40,884 nucleotides of DNA, from the NCBI GenBank assembly GCA_034926675.1, contig JAYFQW010000062.1, positions 1 through 40,884 on the forward strand, in the 5' to 3' direction. Both the position numbers and the translations under genes were made by a program. The notes under the pieces were generated by a model that searched no databases, was not told the DNA's origin, and saw only the letters and a program-made list of their open reading frames with translations. Below, piece by piece: positions 7,608 to 16,294 of the stretch (the first letter of the stretch is position 1; the number at the start of each line of letters is the position of its first letter). The stretch comes from Clostridia bacterium (GTDB taxonomy: Bacteria > Bacillota > DTU025).

Positions 7608-7634
7608 AGCCCCGGGGAGCATCTCCCCGGGGCT
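7608..7634. terminator. Bidirectional terminator between zinc-ribbon gene and arg operon
   Basis: A perfect 12-base stem (AGCCCCGGGGAG / CTCCCCGGGGCT) with a 3-base CAT loop lies between two convergent genes. On the minus strand it is followed by TCTTTC and on the plus strand by TTCCTGT, so it probably ends both transcripts. Confidence 0.75.
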
Positions 7635-7709
7635 TCCTGTATCGCTTCCGGCGCTTATCGCTGCTATCGCTGCTGCCAGCGTCTTAGGCCTTCACAAGGC
7701 CACTATGAT

Positions 7710-8951
7710 CTATGCTCTGCCCATGGGCACGCAAGATGCCTCTGCCTCCACCTGGGATATGGCCGTATCGATGATGCGGACCGCCTCGTCGATTTCGCTT
7801 CTCCCCACGATCAGTGGAGGCAGAAGCCGAATTACTTTCCCCGCGATGCAGTTGGCAATCAATCCTCGTTCGCGGGCAATCCGTGTCACTTCATTCGCAT
7901 CGATAGTGAGCTCCACTCCAACCATTAGGCCGAGCCCCCGAACATCCGAAACACACCAGTGGCGCCGGGCCATTCTCCGGAGGCTTTCCCCAAGGTACGC
8001 TCCCATCTCTCCGGCGTGCTCTGGGATTCCCTCCTTGAGCATGGTCTCCACAACCGCGATTCCGGCAGCGCAAGCCACGGGGTTTCCACCGAAGGTGGAG
8101 GCGTGATTGCCTGGCTCGAAACCAGAGGCCGCCTCGTCAGTGGCCATCATCGCTCCTATCGCAATCCCACCGCCTAGAGCTTTGGCGAGAGTTATGATGT
8201 CTGGGCGCACTCCTGCGAAGTTCTGGTACGCATAGAACCGCCCCGTCCTGCCCATCCCTGTCTGCACCTCATCAAGGATGAGCAGAAGCCCCCGCTCCCT
8301 GCACAGCTCGGCAAGGCCCTGCATGTATTCCTCAGATGCAGGGTACACCCCGCCCTCGCCCTGGATCGCCTCGATCATGATCGCACAGGTCTTTGCAGAT
8401 ATAGCCCCCTGAACCGCGGCAAGATCGTCATATGGGACGTAGCGGAACCCCTCTGGCAGAGGCTCGAAGCCACTCTGATACTTCTGCTGGCCAGTCGCGG
8501 TGACCGTCGCCAGCGTCCTGCCGTGGAAGCTTCGCTCTGCGGTAATGATCTCGTAGCGCCCCTTGCCATACTTGGAGCGGCTGTACTTCCTCGCAAGCTT
8601 TATCGCAGCCTCGTTCGCCTCAGCCCCGGAGTTGCAGAAGAACACTTTGCTCAGGCCAGACCCCGTAGCATTCTCCACCAGCAGCTGTGCAAGCCTTGCC
8701 TGCTGCTCGATATGGAATACATTCGATACATGCATAAGCGTTGCAGCCTGCTCGGATATGGCACGCACCACCGCTGGATGGCACTGGCCCAGGGAGTTCA
8801 CGGCGAGTCCCGTCATGAAGTCCAAATACTCCCGGCCATCTGCATCCCACAGCCTGCAACCTTCTCCGCGCACGAAGGCGATGGGTAGGCGGTTGTAGGT
8901 CTTCATCACGTACTTCTGGGTGAGAGCGATTACTTCATCAGTATTCATCAT
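7710..8951 (-). CDS. argD: Acetylornithine aminotransferase
   Basis: A 413-aa class III PLP aminotransferase that makes N-acetylornithine from the semialdehyde, the fourth step to arginine. Motifs: CNSGAEANEAAIKLAR (about 106-121) for phosphate binding, SFHGRTL (141-147), DEVQTG with PLP-contacting D227, and the Schiff-base lysine K257 in TLAKALGGG. The first ATG of the pair at 8951 is chosen because AGGGGG lies about 6 bases upstream; a GTG 27 bases earlier overlaps the argB stop but has no ribosome site. It is last in argC-J-B-D. Substrate choice over other class III enzymes rests on the operon. Confidence 0.95.
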   Translation of the reverse strand: MMNTDEVIALTQKYVMKTYNRLPIAFVRGEGCRLWDADGREYLDFMTGLAVNSLGQCHPAVVRAISEQAATLMHVSNVFHIEQQARLAQLLVENATGSGLSKVFFCNSGAEANEAAIKLARKYSRSKYGKGRYEIITAERSFHGRTLATVTATGQQKYQSGFEPLPEGFRYVPYDDLAAVQGAISAKTCAIMIEAIQGEGGVYPASEEYMQGLAELCRERGLLLILDEVQTGMGRTGRFYAYQNFAGVRPDIITLAKALGGGIAIGAMMATDEAASGFEPGNHASTFGGNPVACAAGIAVVETMLKEGIPEHAGEMGAYLGESLRRMARRHWCVSDVRGLGLMVGVELTIDANEVTRIARERGLIANCIAGKVIRLLPPLIVGRSEIDEAVRIIDTAISQVEAEASCVPMGRA

Positions 8952-8977
8952 GCTGTCGCCCCCTGTATTCGGCATCA

Positions 8978-9880
8978 CTATGGCACGAGTTCAGTTCCTA
9001 TCCCCGCATGGGTGCAAAGCTCCAGGATTATCGAATGAGGACGCCTGCCATCGATGATGTGGGCGCGGCCCACTCCACCTTCTAGCGCGCCTATGCATGA
9101 CTGCACCTTCGGTATCATCCCGCCCTCAACACGTCCGTCGGATACCATGGCGCGGGCATCATCGATCGAGAGCTGAGGAATGAGCGTGGACTTGTCCTTG
9201 TAGTTCCCGAATATGCCCTCTACGTCGGTGAGCATGACCAGCACGTCGGCGCCTAGGGAGCACGCGATCTCGGCCGCCACGTAGTCGGCGTTTATGTTGT
9301 AGGCCCTGCCATCGTCGCCCATGCCCACCGTGGAGACCGCAGGGATGTATCCATCCCTCGCTAGGTCGCGCAAGATGGAAGGGTCGATCTCCTCCACATC
9401 CCCGACCTGTCCCAAGTCAACGAGCTGCTCCTCGCCCGTCTCGCGATCCACCACACGCTCGGGCGGACGCTTCCTGGCGCGGATCAGCCGGGCATCGTGA
9501 CCCGATATCCCGATGGCCCGCCCGCCTTCGTCGCCTATGAGTGATACGATCTCCTTGTTGAGCTTCCCGCACAGGACCATCTGGACGATCTCCATTGTCT
9601 CAGGATCTGTGATCCTAAGGCCGCTCACGAAGGCGGGTTTCTTCCCGATCCTCGCCATCATCTGGTTGATGTCCGGTCCTCCCCCGTGCACAACCACTGG
9701 GTTGGCGCCGATGCTCTTGAGGAACACCAGATCGAAGGCGACAGCCCGCTTAAGCTCCTCATTTGCCATAGCGTTCCCGCCATACTTAACCACAACGGTC
9801 TTGCCGCACAGTTCTTTTATATATGGCAGGACCTCAACGAACATCGCAGCCCTGTCTTCAGGAGTGAGTGCCGTCATCAT
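8978..9880 (-). CDS. argB: Acetylglutamate kinase
   Basis: A 300-aa amino-acid kinase that phosphorylates N-acetylglutamate, the second step of arginine synthesis. Seen: the N-terminal Gly-loop VVVKYGGNAM (about 29-38), VVVHGGGPDINQMM (62-75), SGHDARLIRAR (about 125-135), NINADYVAAEIA (about 194-205) and the late EGGMIPKVQSC segment near 252. The long N-terminal helix before residue 28 occurs in the arginine-inhibited hexameric group, so feedback control is plausible but inferred. It follows argJ by 15 bases and precedes argD by 26 bases. ATG codons at 9880 and 9877 both suit the GGGGGAG ribosome site. Confidence 0.97.
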   Translation of the reverse strand: MMTALTPEDRAAMFVEVLPYIKELCGKTVVVKYGGNAMANEELKRAVAFDLVFLKSIGANPVVVHGGGPDINQMMARIGKKPAFVSGLRITDPETMEIVQMVLCGKLNKEIVSLIGDEGGRAIGISGHDARLIRARKRPPERVVDRETGEEQLVDLGQVGDVEEIDPSILRDLARDGYIPAVSTVGMGDDGRAYNINADYVAAEIACSLGADVLVMLTDVEGIFGNYKDKSTLIPQLSIDDARAMVSDGRVEGGMIPKVQSCIGALEGGVGRAHIIDGRRPHSIILELCTHAGIGTELVP

Positions 9881-9895
9881 TGCATCTCCCCCTAC

Positions 9896-11152
9896 CTAGC
9901 TGCGGTAGCTGGCGTTGATCTTGACGTAATCGAAGGTCAAGTCACACGTCCACACCGACGCCCGTGCAGGCCCGGACTTCATGTCGATGGTAAGCATGAT
10001 CTCCCTGCTGGAGAGCGCCTCTTTCGCCCTCTCCTCAGAGAATGGCAGGCCCATGCCTCTCTCCGCCACTTTCACGGGTCCGATATAGATGTCCACAATG
10101 CTAGGATCGAAATCCGCCCCGGAGTAGCCTGCGGCGCACATTATCCTGCCCCAGTTCGCATCGGCGCCAAAGATGGCCGTCTTGACCAGTTCGGATTTGG
10201 CAATGGCCATGGCTACGGTTTTCGCATCAGCCTCCGTAGCCGCGTTCACCACTGCCACCTCAACGAGCTTGCTTGCGCCCTCGCCGTCCATTACTATTTT
10301 CTTCGCAAGATCCTGGCAGACCACCTGCAACGCCTCTTGGAATCTGGCATAGTCATCACCCTGGTCAACGATGGGCTCATTGCCGGCAAGGCCATTCGCC
10401 ATGGCGATCACCATGTCGTTGGTGCTGGTATCGCCATCCACGGTGATGCAGTTGAACGACTTGTTCACCGCGTCCTTCAGGGCGCTCTCAAGAAGCCGCC
10501 CCTCGATCGCAGCATCACTGGCCACAAAGCAAAGCATCGTGGCCATGTTCGGGTGGATCATTCCGGAGCCCTTGGCCATCGCGCCGATGGTTGCTACGGC
10601 GCCGCCGAGCCGGATCTGCACCGCGCACTCTTTCGCAAACGTGTCGGTAGTCATTATCGACTCTGCGGCCATTCGCCCTCCATCAGGGGAGAGCTGCCTC
10701 GCGGCGTCGACCATGCCCGGCACGACCTTGTCCATGGGAAGCCTTACCCCAATAACGCCTGTGGATGCACAGGCAACGGTCCTAGGGTCGATCCCGAGTT
10801 CACGGCCAAGAACCTCAGTGATCATGTACGCATCACGGAGCCCAGCCTCTCCAGTGCATGCATTGGCATTGCCGCTCACGATCCCGATCGCCTGGATCGT
10901 TCCCGCGCCAACATGGTCCATACACACGAGCACTGGGGCAGCCTTCACTTTGTTCGTGGTGTACACACCCGCTGCCCTAGCAGGGGTATCGGAGTAAATC
11001 ACTGCGATGTCCTTCCGCGCCTTCCTCACGCCAGCGAAAACCCCAGAGGCCTTCATGCCCCGGGCGGCCGTTATCCCCCCACTAATAGGGACAATATCTG
11101 CGCTGGCGTGGAAGTGCGATTCCTCGGCGTACTCGGCGTACTCTGCGGCCAT
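9896..11152 (-). CDS. argJ: Bifunctional ornithine acetyltransferase / N-acetylglutamate synthase
   Basis: A 418-aa ArgJ that moves the acetyl group from N-acetylornithine to glutamate, recycling it; some members also use acetyl-CoA. The self-cleavage site is present: KGSGMIHPNMATML, with cleavage expected between A204 and T205, which becomes the nucleophile. Other family marks are GNANACTG (94-101), DTSTNDMV, and a C-terminal VWTCDLTFDYVKINASYRS end. The first 15 residues (AEYAEYAEESHF) are not conserved in the family. No separate argA or argE is visible, which agrees with the cyclic route. It lies 48 bases after argC. Confidence 0.97.
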   Translation of the reverse strand: MAAEYAEYAEESHFHASADIVPISGGITAARGMKASGVFAGVRKARKDIAVIYSDTPARAAGVYTTNKVKAAPVLVCMDHVGAGTIQAIGIVSGNANACTGEAGLRDAYMITEVLGRELGIDPRTVACASTGVIGVRLPMDKVVPGMVDAARQLSPDGGRMAAESIMTTDTFAKECAVQIRLGGAVATIGAMAKGSGMIHPNMATMLCFVASDAAIEGRLLESALKDAVNKSFNCITVDGDTSTNDMVIAMANGLAGNEPIVDQGDDYARFQEALQVVCQDLAKKIVMDGEGASKLVEVAVVNAATEADAKTVAMAIAKSELVKTAIFGADANWGRIMCAAGYSGADFDPSIVDIYIGPVKVAERGMGLPFSEERAKEALSSREIMLTIDMKSGPARASVWTCDLTFDYVKINASYRS

Positions 11153-11200
11153 CCCTTACATCAGTTCCTCTCGACTAGAATGGACTCAACGTGATGCAGT

Positions 11201-12253
11201 CTAAGGATACACGGGCATCATGTCAAGACCGGTCTTTTCGTCCAGGCCGAACATGAGGTTCATGTTCTGAACCGCTTGCCCCGATGCACCCTTTACTAGG
11301 TTATCTATGGCGCTCATTATGATCACTCTGTTAGTCCGACTGTCGACGCGCAGCGAAATGTCGCAGAAGTTGGAGCCGCATACCGCCTTCGTCTCCGGGA
11401 GCCTATCAGGGGGAAGCACCCGAACGAAGTGGTCGCGCCTGTAGAACTCATGGTACATGCCTGCGAGCTCCTCGCAGCTAGGACAGTTCCCGACTGGCGA
11501 CGCGTATATGGTGCTGAGCATTCCGCGAGTCAGCGGAACGAGATGAGGCGTGAACGTAACGGTTACAGGCTTGCCCGCAAGCTTGGATAGCTCCTGCTCA
11601 ATCTCTGGGGTGTGGCGATGACCCGCAACGCCGTATGGAGCAAGGGAGTCATTCCTCTCGGGGTAGTGGTAGGCCAAGCCGGGCTTGCGGCCTGCTCCGG
11701 ATACACCGGACTTAGCATCGATGATGATGCCGGCAGTGTCGATTGCCCCTGCACGCAGAAGAGGCGCAAGACCCAAGACGACAGTAGTAGGATAGCAGCC
11801 AGGGTTGCCCACAAGCCATGCCTTGCGCACGCGGTCGCGGTTCAGCTCAGGAAGGCCGTATACAGACTCCTCAAGCAGACCAGGCTGCTCATGTTTCACC
11901 TTGTACCACGATTCGTATATTGATGCATCGTCGAACCTGAAGTCCGCCCCCAGGTCGACCATCTTCTTGCCTGCAGCACGCACCGTGGGCGCGATTGGCA
12001 TCGCAGCTCCATGCGGCACAGCCGTGAACACCAGATCACATCGGGATGCCATCTCCTCAGAAGAAAGGTCTTCACACGTGAGATCGACCCTGTCCCAAAG
12101 GCTCTGGAACACCTCTCCGATCTTCTTGCCTGCGTATGTCCTAGAGGACACGCGCCTCACTCGGGCCTCCGGATGCCCCGCCAGAATGCGGATCAACTCC
12201 CCGCCGGTGTAGCCCGAGGCGCCCACAATCCCCACTTCGATGATCGAGCCCAC
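11201..12253 (-). CDS. argC: N-acetyl-gamma-glutamyl-phosphate reductase
   Basis: A 350-aa NADPH-dependent reductase for the third arginine step. Seen: the nucleotide-binding start VGIVGASGYTGGELIRIL (7-24), the active-site cysteine C153 in GNPGCYPTTV, GVSGAGRKPG (about 188-197), and the HRHTPEIEQEL segment. It is the first gene of the operon. The start is a GTG at 12253 only a few bases from AGGGGG, closer than usual; an internal GTG at residue 7 would cut into the nucleotide-binding strand, so I keep the upstream one. Its promoter and a probable ArgR operator lie at 12271-12318. Confidence 0.96.
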   Translation of the reverse strand: MGSIIEVGIVGASGYTGGELIRILAGHPEARVRRVSSRTYAGKKIGEVFQSLWDRVDLTCEDLSSEEMASRCDLVFTAVPHGAAMPIAPTVRAAGKKMVDLGADFRFDDASIYESWYKVKHEQPGLLEESVYGLPELNRDRVRKAWLVGNPGCYPTTVVLGLAPLLRAGAIDTAGIIIDAKSGVSGAGRKPGLAYHYPERNDSLAPYGVAGHRHTPEIEQELSKLAGKPVTVTFTPHLVPLTRGMLSTIYASPVGNCPSCEELAGMYHEFYRRDHFVRVLPPDRLPETKAVCGSNFCDISLRVDSRTNRVIIMSAIDNLVKGASGQAVQNMNLMFGLDEKTGLDMMPVYP

Positions 12254-12270
12254 CCCCTAACAGATATGCG

Positions 12271-12282
12271 TGTAAAATTACA
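12271..12282. promoter_or_regulatory. Probable ArgR/AhrC operator of the arg operon
   Basis: TGTAA-AA-TTACA is a perfect inverted repeat. On the minus strand the wider sequence CATGTAATTTTACACG resembles the Bacillus ARG box (CATGAATAAAAATGCAAG). It sits at the predicted transcription start of argCJBD, so binding would block initiation. No argR gene is in the window. Confidence 0.6.
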
Positions 12283-12289
12283 TGACGCA

Positions 12290-12318
12290 ATTATACTCTC
12301 GCACCTCCCGGTGTGCAA
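12290..12318 (-). promoter_or_regulatory. Promoter of argCJBD
   Basis: On the minus strand, TTGCAC (12318-12313) and a perfect TATAAT (12295-12290) are 17 bases apart. The start site would be near 12283, immediately before the putative ArgR operator, and about 30 bases before the argC start codon. Confidence 0.75.
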
Positions 12319-12450
12319 TAGGCAATCTTCCAGAGTCGTCCCATTGCTGGATACTGGGAGCAATTTCGCTGCCTATCAGCGGAATGGCTCGCGAAAGGGA
12401 GGGGTAATGTCATAATGAGGAGTTGGTGGAGGTTTAAGGCTGCGCAGATG

Positions 12451-12480
12451 GATTCTGCAACTTTATGCAGCCGCAGAATC
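12451..12480. repeat. Inverted repeat downstream of the histidine kinase
   Basis: GATTCTGC and GCAGAATC form 8-base arms 14 bases apart, with TGCA repeats inside. It is the only structure I see between the kinase stop (12535) and the arg promoter. No T-run follows, so termination is only possible, not shown. Confidence 0.35.
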
Positions 12481-12534
12481 ACCGCTCTTCGGAGGCGCGC
12501 TGGACGGTATTATTACCAGCCGCCCTGTTTGGCG

Positions 12535-14007
12535 CTACGATGATTGTCGTGCCGATGGAGCTCCTGCAGGAACAGGGAATGGGGCAGTCTCCACCCTTCC
12601 CACCCTCGGCATCTCCACCGTGAATGTAACACCACCGTCTGGGTTGTTCCTCGCCCTTAAGGACCCACCCTGGCTTTCTATGAGGGTTTTCGATATTGCG
12701 AGGCCAAGCCCGGTCCCGTCGGGCTTGGTGGTGAAGAAAGGCTCGAAGAGACGGGACATGATCTCGTCGGGGATGCGCGGACCGTTGTCGGTGACCTCTA
12801 TGAGCACCTTCGAGTTGCCAGCCTTCGAGCGCACACTGACCTTTGGGTCCGGTTCATCAGATGCAGCCTCCACTGCGTTCTTGACCAAGTTGAGCAATGC
12901 CTGCCCGAGCTGATCGGGGTCACACCATACGTTGACATCCCCTCCCTCGTACGACACAAGAAGCGCCGTCCTGGCCTCGTCTGCCACTGCAGACCCTTCA
13001 GCTCCCACGCTGCCAAGGATCTCGCCGAGGGGAGCGGACACAAGCTTCGGCTCACGCGGCCTGGCGAACTTCAGGAAGTCACTCGCCAGAATGCCCATGT
13101 GATCCATTTGCCTAACGATATTCAGCAGCCACATCCGCTTCCGCGGGTCGGTCTCCGCGGCCAGGATGAGCTGCGCAACGCCTCGCGATACGGTAATCGG
13201 ATTCCGCATCTCGTGGACCACGCCCGCAGCGAGCTGCGCCGTAGCTGCCGACTGCTCCACTGCACGCTGGCTCGCCGCAGATGCCGCATTCGCCGTGAGA
13301 ACCTCACGCCGCTTGCACTCGGTCATCAACGCCCATGCCCCGACGATGAGAGCAGCTGCCGACGCCACCGCCGCTCCGAGGAGGCCCCAGGCTGAGGCAG
13401 TGGTTCCGATCATCAGATTGGGAACGTACGACCTGGCCCACACATGCCCCACGATCTCGCCGTCCCTGTGCACGGGAAAGGTCTGAGTGGCAGTGCCGCC
13501 TCTCCCGTGCACCCTCACGCCAGACGAGGAATATGAAAGTTCAGGACGGCCAGTTTGGTAAAGGCGGAACTCCGCTTCCGGCTGGGTCAGGAAGAGCCTG
13601 CCTGCATCGAACCCGGGCCCTGCCGCAGCCTCAATCCCCAGTTGCCTCACGTAATACCCTGCCTCCACGCCTGGGAAGGCCGAGCACACGTTGTTCACCA
13701 CCGGCTGGAGCGCGGAATGCAGCAGTGCTGCCTGTTCCTGCGGAGCATCCGCCGTTGCGTCCTGCTCCTCGAGAATCTCCTGATATGATCCATAAGTCGA
13801 GGCAAGTTCCAGATCGAGAAGACGGCATATGGAATACAGCTGCCGCTCACCCGCCTGCCGCTCCGCGCCGGCAAATCCCCGATAGCCGAGCCCGGCGACA
13901 ATCAGAGCCGGCAAGAGCGTCACGGCGAGTATCCCCGCATACACCTGCCATGCGTATTGGCTGGGAAGAAGCCGATCTCTCAGGCCTATTCGCGTCAAGA
14001 TGAACAC
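12535..14007 (-). CDS. Membrane sensor histidine kinase
   Basis: A 490-aa kinase. One membrane helix at about 20-42 and a second at about 204-228 flank an extracytoplasmic sensor of about 160 residues. The phospho-acceptor is H265 in HEMRNP; the ATPase domain has N373/N377 (NLVKNAVEA), DNGPRIP (407-413), FEPFFTTK and GTGLGL (431-436). The DNGPGIP motif has Arg instead of the second Gly, which is unusual but not plainly fatal. No response regulator is adjacent, so the partner is unknown. It follows the envelope gene block on the same strand and could sense envelope state. GTG 14007 or TTG 13998 could start it; both have AG-rich sites. Confidence 0.9.
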   Translation of the reverse strand: MFILTRIGLRDRLLPSQYAWQVYAGILAVTLLPALIVAGLGYRGFAGAERQAGERQLYSICRLLDLELASTYGSYQEILEEQDATADAPQEQAALLHSALQPVVNNVCSAFPGVEAGYYVRQLGIEAAAGPGFDAGRLFLTQPEAEFRLYQTGRPELSYSSSGVRVHGRGGTATQTFPVHRDGEIVGHVWARSYVPNLMIGTTASAWGLLGAAVASAAALIVGAWALMTECKRREVLTANAASAASQRAVEQSAATAQLAAGVVHEMRNPITVSRGVAQLILAAETDPRKRMWLLNIVRQMDHMGILASDFLKFARPREPKLVSAPLGEILGSVGAEGSAVADEARTALLVSYEGGDVNVWCDPDQLGQALLNLVKNAVEAASDEPDPKVSVRSKAGNSKVLIEVTDNGPRIPDEIMSRLFEPFFTTKPDGTGLGLAISKTLIESQGGSLRARNNPDGGVTFTVEMPRVGRVETAPFPVPAGAPSARQSS

Positions 14008-14071
14008 CCCTGACCCTGAATAGCATTCCTCACAGGAACGCGCCTTTTGTCACTGCCGCAGTTCGAGGCGC

Positions 14072-14986
14072 CTAGAACTTTGCTCCAATAGTGACGCAAT
14101 GGTTCGATGCAGCGCCCGCCTCCCAGGTCAGTGCGTACCCGAAGTCCACCTTCCCAGCTCTGAACCCCAGCCCTCCCGTGTACGACATCTCCACGCCTTC
14201 GGTCTTCGGGGATGCGATCGCCCCACATCGCAGAGCGAAGCGATCGCGGATCCACACCTCAACGCCCCCGGAGTACCAGGGGTTTCTCGTGCTGTCTCTG
14301 CCGAAGACATCATGGGCGTCAACAGCAAGGGTGATCGGTTTCAGCGGCCTGAGCGCAAGCCCAAAAGAGACCTCCGGCACGAAATCCGTCTCCATTGTGT
14401 TCCCATCGCCGAACCTGCTGGCCGTGATGCCCGACGCCATCACGCCCGCGGAGAAGGCTCCGAACTTGAGGGCAAGACCTGCGTCGGTGGTCAGTGTCTG
14501 CACTGTGGAATCTGCAATCCTGGCGTAGCCTATCCCCAGCCCCAGTGCGTACCGGTCGCCTAGCTTCTTGCCGATGCCATAGCCAAGGTGCATCACCGCG
14601 GGCTCCGCGCCGGCAGGGCGCCTGTAGGCGATGGATAGACCTCCCGCCCCGATTCCGCGGTCCACATCGCGAACTCCGGCAAATAGAGTGCCGCCATCCG
14701 CTGTCGAACCGCCGATTCCGATGCCAACTAGGCCGGAGATTCCGTCAACCCCGAAACCAAACGCAGCCGGGTTCGCACAGGCGGGGTTGGGCAGATCCAG
14801 GACCCCCACGTAGGTCCAGCCCATGCCGACCAGGCGGGCGTCTGGCGGAAGCGGGCCTCCATAGGCAAGCGCAGGAGCCACAAACAGGGCCAGGCAGAAC
14901 AGGAGCGAAAGCCCCGTTCCCAGTACCGCCCTGCCGACCACAGCCAGCCGACGCCCCTCAACGAGACATGTTGCCATCTTGTTCAC
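14072..14986 (-). CDS. Outer-membrane beta-barrel protein (PorV/UPF0164-like)
   Basis: A 304-aa exported protein with a signal peptide (hydrophobic 17-40, cut near ALA41). After it comes ARLVGMGWTYVGVLDLPNPA followed by NPAAFGF, which matches the ARxLGMGxAYVAVAD...NPAGL start of PorV/FadL-like barrels. The rest is alternating, Gly-rich beta strands, and the last residue is Phe (VTIGAKF), the usual outer-membrane insertion signal. PorV-type proteins serve as outer-membrane partners in export; the role here is inferred. The GTG start lies 11 bases after the secretin stop, with GGAGAGG between them, so the two are almost certainly co-expressed. Confidence 0.8.
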   Translation of the reverse strand: MNKMATCLVEGRRLAVVGRAVLGTGLSLLFCLALFVAPALAYGGPLPPDARLVGMGWTYVGVLDLPNPACANPAAFGFGVDGISGLVGIGIGGSTADGGTLFAGVRDVDRGIGAGGLSIAYRRPAGAEPAVMHLGYGIGKKLGDRYALGLGIGYARIADSTVQTLTTDAGLALKFGAFSAGVMASGITASRFGDGNTMETDFVPEVSFGLALRPLKPITLAVDAHDVFGRDSTRNPWYSGGVEVWIRDRFALRCGAIASPKTEGVEMSYTGGLGFRAGKVDFGYALTWEAGAASNHCVTIGAKF

Positions 14987-14997
14987 CTCGCCTCTCC

Positions 14998-16233
14998 TTA
15001 CTTGCCCTGATACACAATGGTCGGAGTGATGAATATGACAGTCTCCGTCTCCACGGAAGCCTTCTTGGAGTTGCCGAACAGCAGCCCAAGCACAGGAAGA
15101 TCCCCGAGGATCGGGAACTTGCTCTTGGATTCGTACTCCGACTTCAGCTTCAGCCCACCGATTACCAGAGTCTCGCCATCGCGGATCATTACGGTCGTCG
15201 ACACCTTGCGCCTGTTCACAACGGGCAGCCCGTTGGTGACCTCAACCGCGTCCGAGACCTCGGGCTCGATCTTCAGGATGATCTCGCCGCTCTCCGTAAT
15301 CCTAGGAGTGAACTTGAGCGAGATTCCGGTCTTGATGGACTCGAGACGCGTAGTCGTTGAAGTCTCGCTTACCGATGTCGAGACGGTGATGTACTTCTCG
15401 CGCCCCAGGAATATCTCGGCCGTCTCCCCATCCATGGCCATCAGCTTGGGTGTGGCATTGATCTCGGCCTTGCCCGAATCCACCAGGCATTTCAACGCCC
15501 CTAGCACGTGGCTTAGGCCGCCGGCCACGTTGAGTTTGCCGCTCCATATTCCAGACACGAAATCGACGAACCCAGACGCCGGAAGAGTCGAATCTCCCTC
15601 GCCGCCGCTCCCCTCATACCGCCAGTCGGACTTGAGCGAGTTGCCCGCATCGGCAGTCACCTCTACAACCAGCGCCTCCATGACCACCTGCGCAGATGGT
15701 TTGTCCATCTTCGCCAGGTCAGCCTTGACTCGATCGATCACCGCCTGTGTGCCAGTAATCGCGATCATGTTGCTGGCAGGGTTGACCTTGACGTTGGGCG
15801 CAAAGAAGTCGGACAGCAGCTTCGCCGCGGCATCTGCCTTTACGTACTTGAGGTTCACAACCTCAGTCCTGGTGAACAGCGGGAACGCCGGGTTCTTTGC
15901 GTCGGGCGAACCGACTATGTAGTAATCCCCCACCCGAACCCATGTGTAGCCGAGCGGAGCAACGATCATGTCCAAGGCCTGCTCCAACGGCACGTCCACC
16001 AATTCCAGGGTGACCCAACCCTGAACGGCCGGTTCGGCCAGAATGTTGATGCCCGTCTGGGCGGAGATACTGCGTAGGACGCCTATTACGTCCTCACTGT
16101 CGAATACGTTGGTGACCTTCGTCTCCTCCGCCCACAGACCAGCGGGGAGAATGAGTGTTACTGCGATCAACGTCACAGCTAGAACAAGCGCTCTGCCCGC
16201 ACGCGCCGTCGACAATGTCTTGCCGTTTGCCAT
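14998..16233 (-). CDS. Secretin (GspD/PilQ superfamily), short form
   Basis: A 411-aa exported secretin, the ring-shaped outer-membrane pore of type II/III secretion and type IV pili. Signal peptide 1-35 (cut after LWA). Domains: an STN-like N0 (40-108, with VPLEQALDMIVAPLGYTW), an N1-like domain (122-178) and the secretin core (about 185-408), including the FPILGDLPVLGLLF signature near the end. It is much shorter than typical GspD/PilQ (about 600-700 aa) because it has few N domains. The ATG at 16233 is chosen because GGAGGG lies 7 bases upstream. No assembly ATPase, platform or pilotin gene is adjacent. Its presence implies an outer membrane. Confidence 0.92.
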   Translation of the reverse strand: MANGKTLSTARAGRALVLAVTLIAVTLILPAGLWAEETKVTNVFDSEDVIGVLRSISAQTGINILAEPAVQGWVTLELVDVPLEQALDMIVAPLGYTWVRVGDYYIVGSPDAKNPAFPLFTRTEVVNLKYVKADAAAKLLSDFFAPNVKVNPASNMIAITGTQAVIDRVKADLAKMDKPSAQVVMEALVVEVTADAGNSLKSDWRYEGSGGEGDSTLPASGFVDFVSGIWSGKLNVAGGLSHVLGALKCLVDSGKAEINATPKLMAMDGETAEIFLGREKYITVSTSVSETSTTTRLESIKTGISLKFTPRITESGEIILKIEPEVSDAVEVTNGLPVVNRRKVSTTVMIRDGETLVIGGLKLKSEYESKSKFPILGDLPVLGLLFGNSKKASVETETVIFITPTIVYQGK

Positions 16234-16294
16234 TGTAGTTCCCTCCAATTTCCAATTGCCTTGTCATACAGGCCGCCTCAAGGCAGGCGCCGCC

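Noticed and set aside
9686-11194. A long open frame (502 codons) on the plus strand opposite argB/argJ
   Set aside because: It is antisense to two clear, conserved genes, has a composition rich in His/Arg/Gly typical of a shadow frame, and shows no motif or ribosome site.
12422-12541. A 42-codon plus-strand frame starting near 12414 after GGAGGGG
   Set aside because: Arg-rich, no known motif, and it ends against the antisense kinase stop; probably chance.
14494-15360. A 288-codon plus-strand frame opposite the barrel and secretin genes
   Set aside because: Pro/Arg/Gly-rich antisense shadow with no signal or motif.
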